Assembly (NCBI GenBank): GCA_029260215.1
Contig: JAJDDQ010000078.1
Coordinates: forward strand, 64,001 to 128,000
Length of the DNA stretch: 64,000 bases
Direction of reading: 5' to 3'
Origin: Phycisphaerae bacterium
Lineage (GTDB): Bacteria > Planctomycetota > Phycisphaerae > UBA1845
Shown: positions 37,456 to 46,553 of the stretch, piece by piece
Layout of the letters: the number at the start of each line of letters is the position of its first letter
Numbering within the stretch: position 1 is the stretch's first letter
The notes under the pieces: generated by a model
Databases searched by the model: none
What the model saw: the letters and a program-made list of their open reading frames with translations, nothing else
Told to the model about the DNA's origin: nothing
Program-made: the position numbers and the translations under genes

Positions 37456-38264
37456 ATCGTTTTCGGACCATGCTGAGCACCAAACGCGACGCCGGTGCAT
37501 TCATCCCGTTTTTCATGCTCGGCGACCCGTCCATCGATCAGAGCTTCGAGCTGATCTGCGCCGCCATCCAAGCCGGCGCCGACGGGCTGGAACTCGGAAT
37601 CCCGTTTTCAGACCCCATCGCCGACGGACCGGTGATTCAGGCGTCGGCGATTCGCGCTGCCCAAGCAGGGGCGACCGTCGATCGCTGCTTCGATTTAATC
37701 GCCCGAATCCGCCGCGACTTTGACATACCAATAGGTCTGCTGGTCTACTACAATCTTATTCACCGTCGAGGCCTCAACAATTTTTGCGAGCGGGCAGCGG
37801 CTTGCGGTGTGGATGCCCTGCTTGCCGCCGACTTGCCCTTCGGCCAACATGACCGGTTTGCCGACGCGGTTGCAGCCTGCGGGCTGGGCAGCGTCTATCT
37901 GGTCAGTCAGAATACGCCCGACGAACGAGCCCGGCGTATTCTGGAGGCATCGACAGCCTACACCTACGCAGTGGGCGTGATGGGCACGACCGGACAGCGC
38001 GAGAGTTTGTCCGAAGAAACACGCGGATTCGTACGTAGGCTGCGCGCGTTGAGCGACGCACCGTTCGTCGTCGGTTTCGGCGTCGGCACGCCGCCGCACG
38101 CCGTTGATATTCTCCGACACGGTGCCGACGGCGTCATCGCCGGAAGCGCCCTGATTCGCCGGATCGCAGAAAATCCGGACAGGTTTGACACAGTGATCGA
38201 AAACGTTCGGACGTTCGTAAGCGATGTCCGAACTCTGCGGGAGCGCAATGCATGCTCGTCGTAA
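37452..38264 (+). CDS. trpA: tryptophan synthase alpha chain
   Basis: TrpA splits indole-3-glycerol phosphate to indole and glyceraldehyde-3-phosphate and feeds indole to TrpB. The 270-residue protein has Glu47 in [10 protein letters not shown] and Asp58 in PIADGP, the catalytic pair at the usual places (49 and 60 in enteric TrpA), and VGFGVGTP near the phosphate site. One oddity: the loop normally read as GVTG is [13 protein letters not shown] here, with an insertion. The start is GTG, overlapping trpB. Confidence 0.95.
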   Translation: MNRFRTMLSTKRDAGAFIPFFMLGDPSIDQSFELICAAIQAGADGLELGIPFSDPIADGPVIQASAIRAAQAGATVDRCFDLIARIRRDFDIPIGLLVYYNLIHRRGLNNFCERAAACGVDALLAADLPFGQHDRFADAVAACGLGSVYLVSQNTPDERARRILEASTAYTYAVGVMGTTGQRESLSEETRGFVRRLRALSDAPFVVGFGVGTPPHAVDILRHGADGVIAGSALIRRIAENPDRFDTVIENVRTFVSDVRTLRERNACSS

Positions 38265-39274
38265 TGAATGTCGATGCGACGCAGGAACAGGTTGACGCTG
38301 TTTCGGCGGCCATTCGCGAAATGGGCTACGAACCGCACGCCATGCCGGGTGCCCAAAGAACCGCGGTCTGCGTAACCGGCAACAAGGGACCGGTGGGCAG
38401 AGACCGTCTGGCTCAATTGCCCGGCGTACGCGATATCATATCCGTCTCCAAACCGTACAAACTGGTCTCCCTCGAAACCAAAACCGAGCGCACACGCATC
38501 GACGTACGCGGACGCATCATCGGCGGCGACGAGCTTACCGTGATCGCAGGCCCATGCAGCGTGGAATCCGAAGATCGAACGATGGCCATCGCCGAACGCG
38601 TGCGCAGCCTCGGTGTCGTCTTCTTCCGAGGCGGTGCGTACAAGCCCCGCACAAGCCCCTACGCGTTTCAGGGTCTGGAAGAGGAAGGCCTGCGCATCCT
38701 CGCAAAAGTGCGTGACGAACATGATTTGCGCATCGTCACGGAGGTTCTCTCGGAAGAAACGCTCGAAGCCGTCGCGGAAGTCGCGGACGTGCTGCAAATC
38801 GGCGCCCGCAACATGCAAAACACCGCACTCCTCAAAAAAGTCGGACGCTGTGACAAACCCGTGCTCATCAAACGCGGCGCGTCAGCCACCGTCGAGGAAC
38901 TGCTGATGGCCGGCGAATACGTCATGAGCGGAGGCAACCATCGGGTCATTTTTTGCGAACGCGGCATCCGCACCTTCGGCGACCACGTACGCAACACCCT
39001 GGACGTCTCCGCCATCGCAGCCGTCAAAGCCATGAGCCACCTGCCCATTCTCGGCGACCCGTCGCACGCCGCCGGAAAACGCCACCTCGTCCCGCCGCTC
39101 GCACGCGCCGCCGTCGCAGCCGGGGCGGACGGTTTGCTGATGGAAGTCCACACCGACCCCGCGACAGCGTGGAGCGACGGCGCTCAAACGCTCTCCATCG
39201 AAGAATTTCAAATGCTATTGGAAGAACTGAAACGCTACCGGGAGGCATTCACCCCAGCCCCCGCCGCCACCTGA
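38252..39274 (+). CDS. aroF: DAHP synthase (3-deoxy-7-phosphoheptulonate synthase), type I-beta
   Basis: Catalyses the first committed step of the shikimate route from PEP and erythrose-4-phosphate. The 340-residue protein is of the Thermotoga/Bacillus-like type. It has an N-terminal ferredoxin-like regulatory domain (about 1-70, [20 protein letters not shown]), then the barrel with VIAGPCSVES, GGAYKPRTSPYAFQG, QIGARNMQN, LIKRGASAT, GDPSHAAGKR and MEVHTDP. It overlaps trpA by 13 bases and is the last gene of the operon. Carbon entry and Trp synthesis would therefore share one attenuator. The gene symbol for this type varies between organisms. Confidence 0.94.
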   Translation: MLVVMNVDATQEQVDAVSAAIREMGYEPHAMPGAQRTAVCVTGNKGPVGRDRLAQLPGVRDIISVSKPYKLVSLETKTERTRIDVRGRIIGGDELTVIAGPCSVESEDRTMAIAERVRSLGVVFFRGGAYKPRTSPYAFQGLEEEGLRILAKVRDEHDLRIVTEVLSEETLEAVAEVADVLQIGARNMQNTALLKKVGRCDKPVLIKRGASATVEELLMAGEYVMSGGNHRVIFCERGIRTFGDHVRNTLDVSAIAAVKAMSHLPILGDPSHAAGKRHLVPPLARAAVAAGADGLLMEVHTDPATAWSDGAQTLSIEEFQMLLEELKRYREAFTPAPAAT

Positions 39275-39375
39275 TCCGCGTAAAGCGCATCGATCGGGCG
39301 GTTTCGGATCGGATTTCTCGCGGTTGCTTACCGGAATCGCCCCATTGAATCGCCCCAGTACGGAGGAGATTGTCT

Positions 39376-41742
39376 ATGCGTCTGGAATTGGCCGCGTCAG
39401 CCCTCGCAATCGCTATTTTTCTCGCCTCAACGTCGTTTGGCGAAGTCGAAGGACCGCAAACCCCGCTTTTTCGTGAAATAATCCACAACGAAGGAATTGG
39501 CGAACCTCCGCAGGCACCGCTCCAGATGCCGGAGGGAGGAGCAGCCCAGGGACCGGTTCCCCCGGTACGCGGGCCTTTTCTCACGCGCCAGGTCAACGTC
39601 GATTCAGCCGGTAAAAACATCACCGGCGACGCAGCCAACGAGCCGTCCTTGACCGTCAACCCGTTGGATCACAATCGGATGGCCATCGGCTGGCGGCAGT
39701 TTGACACGATTCAGAACAATTTCCGCCAAGCCGGCTGGGCGTGGAGCGAGGACGCCGGGCGAAACTGGACTTTTCCGGGTCGGATTCAGCCCGGAGTTTT
39801 CCGAAGCGATCCCGTGCTCGGTGCGGACGCGGATGGAACATTTTACTATTGCAGCCTCCGTGGCGACTTTACGGTGCGGTTTTTCAAGTCGTTTGATGGC
39901 GGAAAATCTTGGGGGCCTGAATTGACCGCGTTCGGAGGCGACAAGCAGTGGTTCACCATCGACCGCACGGGGGGCGTTGGTCATGGAAACATCTACACAT
40001 CCTGGAACACCGCAGCCGGCTGTTGCGGTACGCGGATTTTCTCGCGATCGACCGATGGGGCAAATTCGTGGTCGCAGCCCCAGTTTTTACCGAACAATCC
40101 CATTTTCGGAACGCTTTGCGTGGGCACGGAGGGGGAATTGTACATCGTGGGCATCGCGAGTGTGCCGTTCAACCCGTTTCTCTTCCCACTGGTTCGTTCG
40201 ACCAATGCGCGCGACGCGGACGAGACTCCCGAGTTCGACCTTGAGACGTTCGTGGACCTTGGCGGTCCGCTGAATGTCTTCGCCGGGGCAAGTCCCAACC
40301 CCGGTGGATTGCTAGGCCAAGTCTGGATCGCCTGCGATCACTCGCAAAGATCGACCCGAGGAAACGTTTACGTCTTGTCTTCCATCGATCCTCCCGGCCC
40401 GGATCCGCTGGACGTGTTTATTACCCGCAGCGAGGATCGCGGCGAAACCTGGAGCGCGCCGGTGCGCGTCAACGACGACGGAATCAATGCGTGGCAGTGG
40501 TTCGGTACGTTGTCCGTCGCGCCCGATGGTCGCCTCGACGTTTTTTGGAACGACACGCGTAACGACTCCGCCGGTGCGCATTCCGAGCTTTATTACGCCT
40601 ATTCGCAGGACGGCGGCAGAACTTGGTCGGCAAATCGAGCGGTAGGCCGACAGTTCAACAACTTTCTCGGGTACCCGCAGCAGAACAAGCTCGGCGATTA
40701 TTACCATGCGGTTTCCGACAACGCCGGTGTCGATCTTGCCCACGCCGCGACGCAAAACGGGGAGCAGGACGTTTATCACCTGCGTCTGAACCGGGCATAC
40801 GGCGACGGTGATAGCGACGGCGATACCGATTTGTCTGATTTTCAGGACTTCGCGTCTTGCACGAGCGCGGGCGACGCGGGCTGCGAGTCGTTCGATTCCG
40901 ATCTCGACGGGGATATCGACCTATTGGATTTTGGCGCGATGCAGTCGAGCTTCGCGGGCGACTGTGCTCCGAAAATTATCGTGCAACCGAAGTCAGCATC
41001 GTCCTGTTTCGGTGGGAGCGCGGATTTTTCAATTGAAGCGAGCGGTGACGACCTCACGTATCAGTGGCACCGCAATGGTTTGAGCGTCCCCGGCGGCGAC
41101 GGTCCCGCCCTGACGATATCGTCGGCCAACAGCGCGAGTGCGGGTGCGTACGCGGTCACCGTGCAGAGCGACTGTGCGACGGCTACCTCGGAGGTTGCGA
41201 CGCTGTCGGTTGCCGGTGTGCAGCAGATCATCGATCAGCCCGATGATGTTTTGTCCTGTCTTGGTCAATCCGTCGATTTCTCGATTACCGTTTCGGGCGG
41301 CGTCGAACCGCTTTCGTACCAATGGTATTTCAACGGCGTTGATATTTCGGGGGCCACCGACCTGGTTTTGACCGTTGAGGGCATCGGTCCAGAGGACGTG
41401 GGGGCCTACCGCTGCAGGGTTACCGACGGTTGTGACGTGTCGATATTCTCGGCGTCGGCGGATTTGTCTGTTTCCGAAACCGTCTTCACCATGCAGCCGA
41501 TGGGCGATGAGCTGTGCGAAGGCGAGGCCATTTTTCTGACTGCGGCTGCCGCGAATAACCAGCAGTTTCAATGGCGCAAGGACGGTCAGTCGATTTCCGG
41601 TGAGACGAGTTCCTTCCTGTTCATGGCCAACGCGACGACGCAAGATTCGGGTGTCTACACCGTCGAGGCGGCTGGCATGTGCATTACGGTGTTGTCCGAC
41701 CCCGCGTTGATCGAGGTTTCGTCCTGCGCCGATCGACCCTGA
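39376..41742 (+). CDS. secreted BNR/sialidase-fold protein with dockerin and Ig repeats
   Basis: A 788-residue exoprotein. The ATG at 39376 follows GGAGGAGATTGTCT and begins a signal peptide (LELAASALAIAIFLASTSFG). Residues about 60-480 form a beta-propeller with BNR/Asp-box motifs such as SEDAGRNWTFPG, SFDGGKSWGP, STDGANSWSQ, SEDRGETWSAP and SQDGGRTWSA. A dockerin-like pair follows (DGDSDGDTDLSDF, DSDLDGDIDLLDF), then three Ig-like repeats with YQWHRNG, YQWYFNG and FQWRKDG cores. The tail is related in plan and sequence to that of the 22261 exoprotein. Sialidase activity is not claimed: the catalytic Arg triad was not identified. It is likely surface-exposed. Confidence 0.85.
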   Translation: MRLELAASALAIAIFLASTSFGEVEGPQTPLFREIIHNEGIGEPPQAPLQMPEGGAAQGPVPPVRGPFLTRQVNVDSAGKNITGDAANEPSLTVNPLDHNRMAIGWRQFDTIQNNFRQAGWAWSEDAGRNWTFPGRIQPGVFRSDPVLGADADGTFYYCSLRGDFTVRFFKSFDGGKSWGPELTAFGGDKQWFTIDRTGGVGHGNIYTSWNTAAGCCGTRIFSRSTDGANSWSQPQFLPNNPIFGTLCVGTEGELYIVGIASVPFNPFLFPLVRSTNARDADETPEFDLETFVDLGGPLNVFAGASPNPGGLLGQVWIACDHSQRSTRGNVYVLSSIDPPGPDPLDVFITRSEDRGETWSAPVRVNDDGINAWQWFGTLSVAPDGRLDVFWNDTRNDSAGAHSELYYAYSQDGGRTWSANRAVGRQFNNFLGYPQQNKLGDYYHAVSDNAGVDLAHAATQNGEQDVYHLRLNRAYGDGDSDGDTDLSDFQDFASCTSAGDAGCESFDSDLDGDIDLLDFGAMQSSFAGDCAPKIIVQPKSASSCFGGSADFSIEASGDDLTYQWHRNGLSVPGGDGPALTISSANSASAGAYAVTVQSDCATATSEVATLSVAGVQQIIDQPDDVLSCLGQSVDFSITVSGGVEPLSYQWYFNGVDISGATDLVLTVEGIGPEDVGAYRCRVTDGCDVSIFSASADLSVSETVFTMQPMGDELCEGEAIFLTAAAANNQQFQWRKDGQSISGETSSFLFMANATTQDSGVYTVEAAGMCITVLSDPALIEVSSCADRP

Positions 41743-42325
41743 CCCTTATCCCGGCCACCGGGCCTGCCGTATTCTGAACAACTCTTAGTTGAATGTGATG
41801 CACATAGCCTGCCGTAGGAGATACACACGTCGCCCGCGCTCGGTGTCATGGACGAAAGGTTACCTCGATGACCTGCGGATCGTCTGAAGTAATCAAGGGG
41901 CGGTAAGCAGTGGACAGCCGCCAAATTCTTGGCCATCGGCGATGGATCGGGTAGGGTTTCGGCATGCCTCGTGCCGCTCGAATCGTTGTCGCGGGTCTGC
42001 CGCACCATGTGACCCAGCGAAGGCGAGGCTGAGTTGTCATCGATCCGGCTCGCCTCACACCGAGGGCGACCGTTGGCTTCGAACCGTTTGCAGGGCAAGC
42101 CGGGGCCGGTGGCTATGATCGCTGTCGATCGGCGCACCGTTTTTCGCCGAATATGTTGCCTTATCAAGGGCTTGGGACTGGGCACGCGGCAACGCAACGG
42201 GCCACAATCGGAGCACCTCTCAGCCCTGCACCGTTCTGGAGTGGTCAACTGGACGAATTCGAGTCAAGACGCGAGATGCCCTGACGGCACTGCAAGAACT
42301 AACCGCGAGAGTTTGGTGAAATCGA
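41743..42325. repeat. gene-free region with left copy of an inverted repeat
   Basis: 583 bases with no convincing gene. Bases 41897-42046, read on the minus strand, match 45484-45653 on the plus strand. The best block (41944-41994) matches 45549-45599 inverted at 48 of 51 positions. The two copies bracket the exporter genes. Short frames in both copies read RDNDSSxTRHAxT, so the repeat may derive from a coding sequence or simply be a dispersed element. Confidence 0.6.
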
Positions 42326-43522
42326 ATGGTTGTTGGTCAAGAGTCAGCACAGGTCGGTCGTTCGGCAAATTCGCGGCCGTGGTTGGTACGGGGCGCGGGC
42401 TATGGGGCACTAGCTGCTGCAGCCGGCATTCTATGGTTCGCAGTTGTTGCCGCTCCGATTCACGTACTGAATCACGCCGTGCAGCTTGGACCGATCGTGT
42501 CTGAAACCATGGGCACGGGTACGCTCGAAGCCAGGATCAAAGCGACAATCAGCCCGAAGATATCGGCCAGGGTTGAGCGAGTCCTCGTCGATCAGGGTGA
42601 CAGCGTGAAAACCGATCAAGTGCTGGTAAGGCTCGACAATGCCGAACTGCTCCAGCAAGTCGAGATTGCGAACGCTAGCATCGCGGTAGCGAAGGCCGGT
42701 CTGGATCGGTTGATTTCTGACAAAGATCGTGCATTCGCGGTGATGGATCAAGCCATGTTCGACTACGAGCGAACGAGCAAGCTGTATGAGCGCGATACGG
42801 CGGCGAGCGTTGAGATCGAGAAAGCTACCGAGGCACAGAATATCGCCAAGGCTGAGCTGGCACGTGCCGAAGCCGCTATTGTAGAGGGCCAGAAAGAGAT
42901 CATCGCACAACAGAAGACGCTTGCTTATCACCAGGCCCGCTTGGCAGATACGGAAATCGCAGCCCCATTTGATGGCCTTATCGTCCGGCGATATCGTGAT
43001 CCTGGGGATGTCGTTGTCCCTGGAAGCCCGGTGCTGACGCTGATCTCGACAAATGAGCTTTGGATATCCGCGTGGGTGGACGAGACAGAGATGGCGGGGC
43101 TTCGATCGGGACAATCGGCTCGCGTGATTTTCCGGTCGCAGCCGGAACGAACATACTCCGGCAGAGTGTCACGACTCGGCCGCGAGGCCGATCGGGAGAC
43201 TCGTGAGTTCGTTGTTGACGTTCGCGTGTTGGAGCTTCCAGAAAACTGGGCCGTCGGCCAACGAGCTGAAGTGTTCATCGAGACGGCGCACAAGGCAGAC
43301 GTCGTAGTATTACCCGCCACATACCTTCTGTTGCGTGACAAAACCCCGGGGGTTCATGTTGAAGAACAAGGGCGTGCAGCGTGGCGCCCTATCAAGACTG
43401 GCTTGCGAAGCCGGGATTTCGTCGAAGTAATCGACGGATTGCAGCCGGGTGACATGGTCCTGCTCCCTGCCGACCCCAAGACCGCGCTCCGCGAGGGAAG
43501 AAAAGTCGAGCATGCGCGATGA
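42326..43522 (+). CDS. membrane fusion protein of ABC exporter, DevB/HlyD-like
   Basis: A 398-residue periplasmic adaptor. One membrane segment (GYGALAAAAGILWFAVVAA, about 29-47) is followed by a lipoyl/biotinyl half (ISPKISARVERVLVDQGDSV), a coiled-coil hairpin (about 110-200) and the second half-motif AAPFDGLIVRRYRDPGDVV, then a beta-barrel domain. Its partners directly follow: a FtsX-fold permease and an ATPase, with a 4-base overlap at the first junction. The gene order is that of cyanobacterial devBCA, whose exporters move glycolipids. The substrate here is unknown. The ribosome site is weak. Confidence 0.9.
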   Translation: MVVGQESAQVGRSANSRPWLVRGAGYGALAAAAGILWFAVVAAPIHVLNHAVQLGPIVSETMGTGTLEARIKATISPKISARVERVLVDQGDSVKTDQVLVRLDNAELLQQVEIANASIAVAKAGLDRLISDKDRAFAVMDQAMFDYERTSKLYERDTAASVEIEKATEAQNIAKAELARAEAAIVEGQKEIIAQQKTLAYHQARLADTEIAAPFDGLIVRRYRDPGDVVVPGSPVLTLISTNELWISAWVDETEMAGLRSGQSARVIFRSQPERTYSGRVSRLGREADRETREFVVDVRVLELPENWAVGQRAEVFIETAHKADVVVLPATYLLLRDKTPGVHVEEQGRAAWRPIKTGLRSRDFVEVIDGLQPGDMVLLPADPKTALREGRKVEHAR

Positions 43523-44733
43523 ATCTTGCGATCAAAGACATTCGACACAACATCGGACGGTTCGCTCTGACGACCGTGGGTGTAGGCATGCTTCTCATGG
43601 TCGTAATGGGGATGGGCGGAATCTATCGCGGTATCATCGAGGATGCGACTCTTCTGGTCGACGAGATCGGTACCGATTTATGGATCGTACAGCGTAACAC
43701 GCGCGGGCCTTTTGCCGAGGTTTCGCGTGTTCCAGCCAATCTCGTTCATCGCGCTCTGGCGGCCCCCGGCGTCGAGTCCGCAAGGGAATTCGTCTATCAC
43801 ACGATTCAGCGCGAACGTGAGGGGAAACTGATCCGCATCGCCGTTGTTGGTTTGAGTTGGCCGACCGACAAGGGTGAGGCGTTGCCGCTTGTCGCGGGAA
43901 GGCCTCTTGCCCAGAACCATTTCGAAATGATCGCGGACGACAGACTGGGGCTGAAACTGGGCGAGCAAATCCGCTTGGGCAAAGAACGTTATACCGTTGT
44001 TGGCATTACGGAGAACATGATCGGCTCTTCCGGTGATGGTTTGGCATTTTTCACCGTATCGGATGCCCTCGACATTCAGTTCGATGTCCCCGGCGAAGCG
44101 GTGCGCCTCGAACGTCAGGCAAGATATGCACGCGGGACACTGAGCGAGCTTGGGCGAAAGCAACCGGCCTTGACTGAGACAGCGTTCCTGAAGGCTTCGG
44201 AAATTCCAGCGATCGGACCACGACAGATCAGCGCCGTCATGATCACCGTGTTGCCCGGTACGAGCGTTCGGACGGTCGCGTCAACTCTGGGTGGTTGGAG
44301 CGACGTATCGGTGTACACGACAACGGGACAGCGAGAGCTTCTTTTGAAGGGGCCGGTTGAAAAGGTACGCCGACAGATCGGGCTGTTCCGTGTGCTTCTG
44401 ACGATTATCGCCGGCATAATAATGGCGTTGATCCTTTATACGCTCACGCTGGACAAGCTCCATGACATCGCATTGCTGAAGCTCATCGGTGCCCCGAACC
44501 GAAGAATTCTCGGCATGATTCTCCAGCAGGCAGTGCTTCTCGGCGTGGTTGGTTTCGGCATCGCCTTTCTGCTTGGCTTGAAGGTTTTTCCGCGCTTCCC
44601 GCGCCGAGTAATTCTCACAAACGACGACCTCCTCCAACTTGCGGCGATCGTGCTGATGATTTCCGTTCTCTCCAGTGTGTTGGGAATCTGGAAGGCCATG
44701 CGCGTAGAGCCCAACGAAGCGCTCGCGGGATAA
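43519..44733 (+). CDS. ABC exporter permease, FtsX-fold (DevC-like)
   Basis: A 404-residue four-helix permease of the MacB/FtsX/LolC fold. The first helix (LTTVGVGMLLMVVMGMGGIY) is followed by a large periplasmic domain (about 40-280), then three helices: LLTIIAGIIMALILYTLTL, LGVVGFGIAFLLGLKVF, and one near residues 370-390 (AAIVLMISVLSSVLGIWKAM). It overlaps the adaptor gene by 4 bases and is followed after 6 bases by the ATPase gene, so it forms one exporter with them. The DevC relationship is by fold and gene order, not by measured similarity. Confidence 0.9.
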   Translation: MNLAIKDIRHNIGRFALTTVGVGMLLMVVMGMGGIYRGIIEDATLLVDEIGTDLWIVQRNTRGPFAEVSRVPANLVHRALAAPGVESAREFVYHTIQREREGKLIRIAVVGLSWPTDKGEALPLVAGRPLAQNHFEMIADDRLGLKLGEQIRLGKERYTVVGITENMIGSSGDGLAFFTVSDALDIQFDVPGEAVRLERQARYARGTLSELGRKQPALTETAFLKASEIPAIGPRQISAVMITVLPGTSVRTVASTLGGWSDVSVYTTTGQRELLLKGPVEKVRRQIGLFRVLLTIIAGIIMALILYTLTLDKLHDIALLKLIGAPNRRILGMILQQAVLLGVVGFGIAFLLGLKVFPRFPRRVILTNDDLLQLAAIVLMISVLSSVLGIWKAMRVEPNEALAG

Positions 44734-44739
44734 GAGGTG

Positions 44740-45447
44740 ATGAACAACGACTTTGCCATCGAGACTGTGAACCTCACGAAGATCTACGGTAGTGGAAACA
44801 CGGAAGTGGTCGCAATGCGCGATGCCACCGTCAAGATCCGTCGAGGTGAAGTGGTTGCACTGCTCGGCCCCAGCGGTTCGGGGAAATCCACATTCTTGAC
44901 AGCGATTGGTCTTATCAATCCGCCGTCCGCAGGTCGTATCCTCATAGGCGGGGAACTGGTCATGAATGGTCCCAAGGCGCTAAAAGATTCACGCGCTTTT
45001 CGGCGTCAACACATCGGGTTCGTGTTCCAAAAATCAAACCTTATTCCGTTTCTCTCCGCGATTGAAAACGTGCAGATCGCACTTGAGATCAACAACTGGG
45101 CCGTGGCCGCGTCGCGCCGCCGTGCCATGTCACTGCTGGAGTATCTCGGTGTCGGCGATCGTGCCGACCACTCCCCAACAAAACTTTCAGGCGGGCAGCA
45201 GCAGCGTGTTGCCGTGGCCCGTGCCATGGCCAATCGACCGAGTATCATTCTCGCTGACGAGCCCACGGCGGCTCTGGACGGCCGGAGGGGACGGCAAGTC
45301 ATGGAGCTTTTTGGAAAAGTGGCGCACGAACATGGAACCAGTGTTGTCGTCGTAACGCATGATCATCGTGCACTCGACGTGTTCGATGCGGTCTATGAGA
45401 TGGAGGACGGCATCATCCGCCGCGGTGAAACCGGCACCTTCCGTTAA
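44740..45447 (+). CDS. ABC exporter ATP-binding protein (DevA/LolD-like)
   Basis: A 235-residue ATPase that powers the neighbouring permease. Walker A is GPSGSGKST; the Q-loop is FVFQKSN; the signature is LSGGQQQRVAVARAMAN; Walker B is IILADEPTAALD, followed by the H-loop VVVTHDHRALDV. All catalytic motifs are intact. It belongs to the MacB/LolD/DevA branch. AGAGG lies just upstream of the ATG at 44740 (an in-frame GTG at 44737 is possible). No outer-membrane factor gene is adjacent. Confidence 0.95.
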   Translation: MNNDFAIETVNLTKIYGSGNTEVVAMRDATVKIRRGEVVALLGPSGSGKSTFLTAIGLINPPSAGRILIGGELVMNGPKALKDSRAFRRQHIGFVFQKSNLIPFLSAIENVQIALEINNWAVAASRRRAMSLLEYLGVGDRADHSPTKLSGGQQQRVAVARAMANRPSIILADEPTAALDGRRGRQVMELFGKVAHEHGTSVVVVTHDHRALDVFDAVYEMEDGIIRRGETGTFR

Positions 45448-45818
45448 GAGTGAAACGAAGACGCTGCTGAGGAAACGAGGGGCGGATCGATGGTAACTCG
45501 GCTTCGTCCTGCGGTTGTTCCCGCGCTGGCGCGCGTATTGCGGCTGAACCGCGACAACGATTCGAGCAGCACGAGGCATGCCCAAACCGTACCCGATCCG
45601 CCGACGAGGCTCAATGTAGAGGTGACTGTCCGCAGTCGGTGCCCTATCGACCCAAGAAGAACCTCCCCCAGCCTCTCCTTCGCGAGGAGGGGAGCAGGAA
45701 TGTCAAGATCGCTGGAACGACGGTTTTGATTGCCTGAATTGCGCGAACAGGTTACGTTTTTGTGGCGGTCTGCATCGTGCGGGGCTGCGTGTGGTGGGGC
45801 GAATTCGGGGGTAATGAC
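45448..45818. repeat. gene-free region with right copy of the inverted repeat
   Basis: 371 bases without a convincing gene. Bases 45484-45653 are the inverted counterpart of 41897-42046 (core 45549-45599). Downstream, 45661-45703 contains ACCTCCCCCAGCCTCTCCTT followed by CGCGAGGAGGGGAG, a purine/pyrimidine mirror-like hairpin that looks like another dispersed short repeat. The DUF547 gene follows. Confidence 0.55.
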
Positions 45819-46553
45819 TTGATTCGGGCGGTGATGATTGTTGGCTTGGCGACTCTGGCGGTGGCGGTGGATCATGCACCGCTGGACGCTCTGCTGAAGC
45901 GTCATGTTCACGGGAATCGGGTTGATTACAATAGTCTCGCGCAGGAGCGGTCGGCCATCGTCGCGTATGTTGATTCGCTGGCGAAGGTCAACACCGACAA
46001 ATTGAGTCGCGATGAACGTATGGCGATGTTCATCAATGCCTACAACGCCTGCACGCTCAACCTCGTCGTTGAAAATCTGAGCGGCGGACTCAAGAGCCTC
46101 AAGGACATCCCGGAGAACCGCCGCTGGAAGGACGAGAGATGGAACGTCGGCGGCCACGTTTACACGCTGAACGACATCGAGCATAAGGTGCTCCGTGCGG
46201 AATTCAAAGACCCGCGCGTTCACGCTTCCATCAATTGCGCGTCGGTTGGCTGCCCGCCTCTTCGTGCGGAAGCGTTCACAGCCGACCGCCTCGATGCCCA
46301 ACTCGATGAGCAATTCCGTCGCTTTGTCAACGACCGGAATCAAATACACGTGAAAGACGGCGTCTTGTATCTTTCGTCGATTTTCGACTGGTTCCGCGGC
46401 GATTTCGAAACCGAGGAGCGGACCGTTCTCGGGTGGATTAAGCGATACGCGAACGAAGACTTGCGCCGATCGATCGATCAACTCGGCTCCAAGCCTGTGA
46501 TCAAATACATTGACTGGGACTGGTCCCTGTGCATCGTCGCCGAGAGGAATTAA
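45819..46553 (+). CDS. DUF547 family exported protein
   Basis: About 244 residues. A signal-like N-terminus (IRAVMIVGLATLAVAVDHA) precedes a complete DUF547 domain: VDYNSLAQER, MAMFINAYNACTLNLV, LNDIEHKVLR, ASINCASVGCPPLRAEAF and YLSSIFDWFRGDF. The Cys-containing SINCASVGCPPL segment is the family hallmark. Function is unknown; related proteins resemble papain/transglutaminase-like folds. The TTG at 45819 is chosen for GGGGG seven bases upstream; GTG 45762 and ATG 45834 are alternatives. Its stop overlaps the next gene (TAATG), implying coupling with the kinase-like/SCP2-like protein. Confidence 0.88.
   Translation: MIRAVMIVGLATLAVAVDHAPLDALLKRHVHGNRVDYNSLAQERSAIVAYVDSLAKVNTDKLSRDERMAMFINAYNACTLNLVVENLSGGLKSLKDIPENRRWKDERWNVGGHVYTLNDIEHKVLRAEFKDPRVHASINCASVGCPPLRAEAFTADRLDAQLDEQFRRFVNDRNQIHVKDGVLYLSSIFDWFRGDFETEERTVLGWIKRYANEDLRRSIDQLGSKPVIKYIDWDWSLCIVAERN

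Noticed and set aside
41743-45818. Exporter cassette as a composite transposon
   Set aside because: No transposase, no clean terminal repeats and only partial identity between copies; kept as an observation instead.
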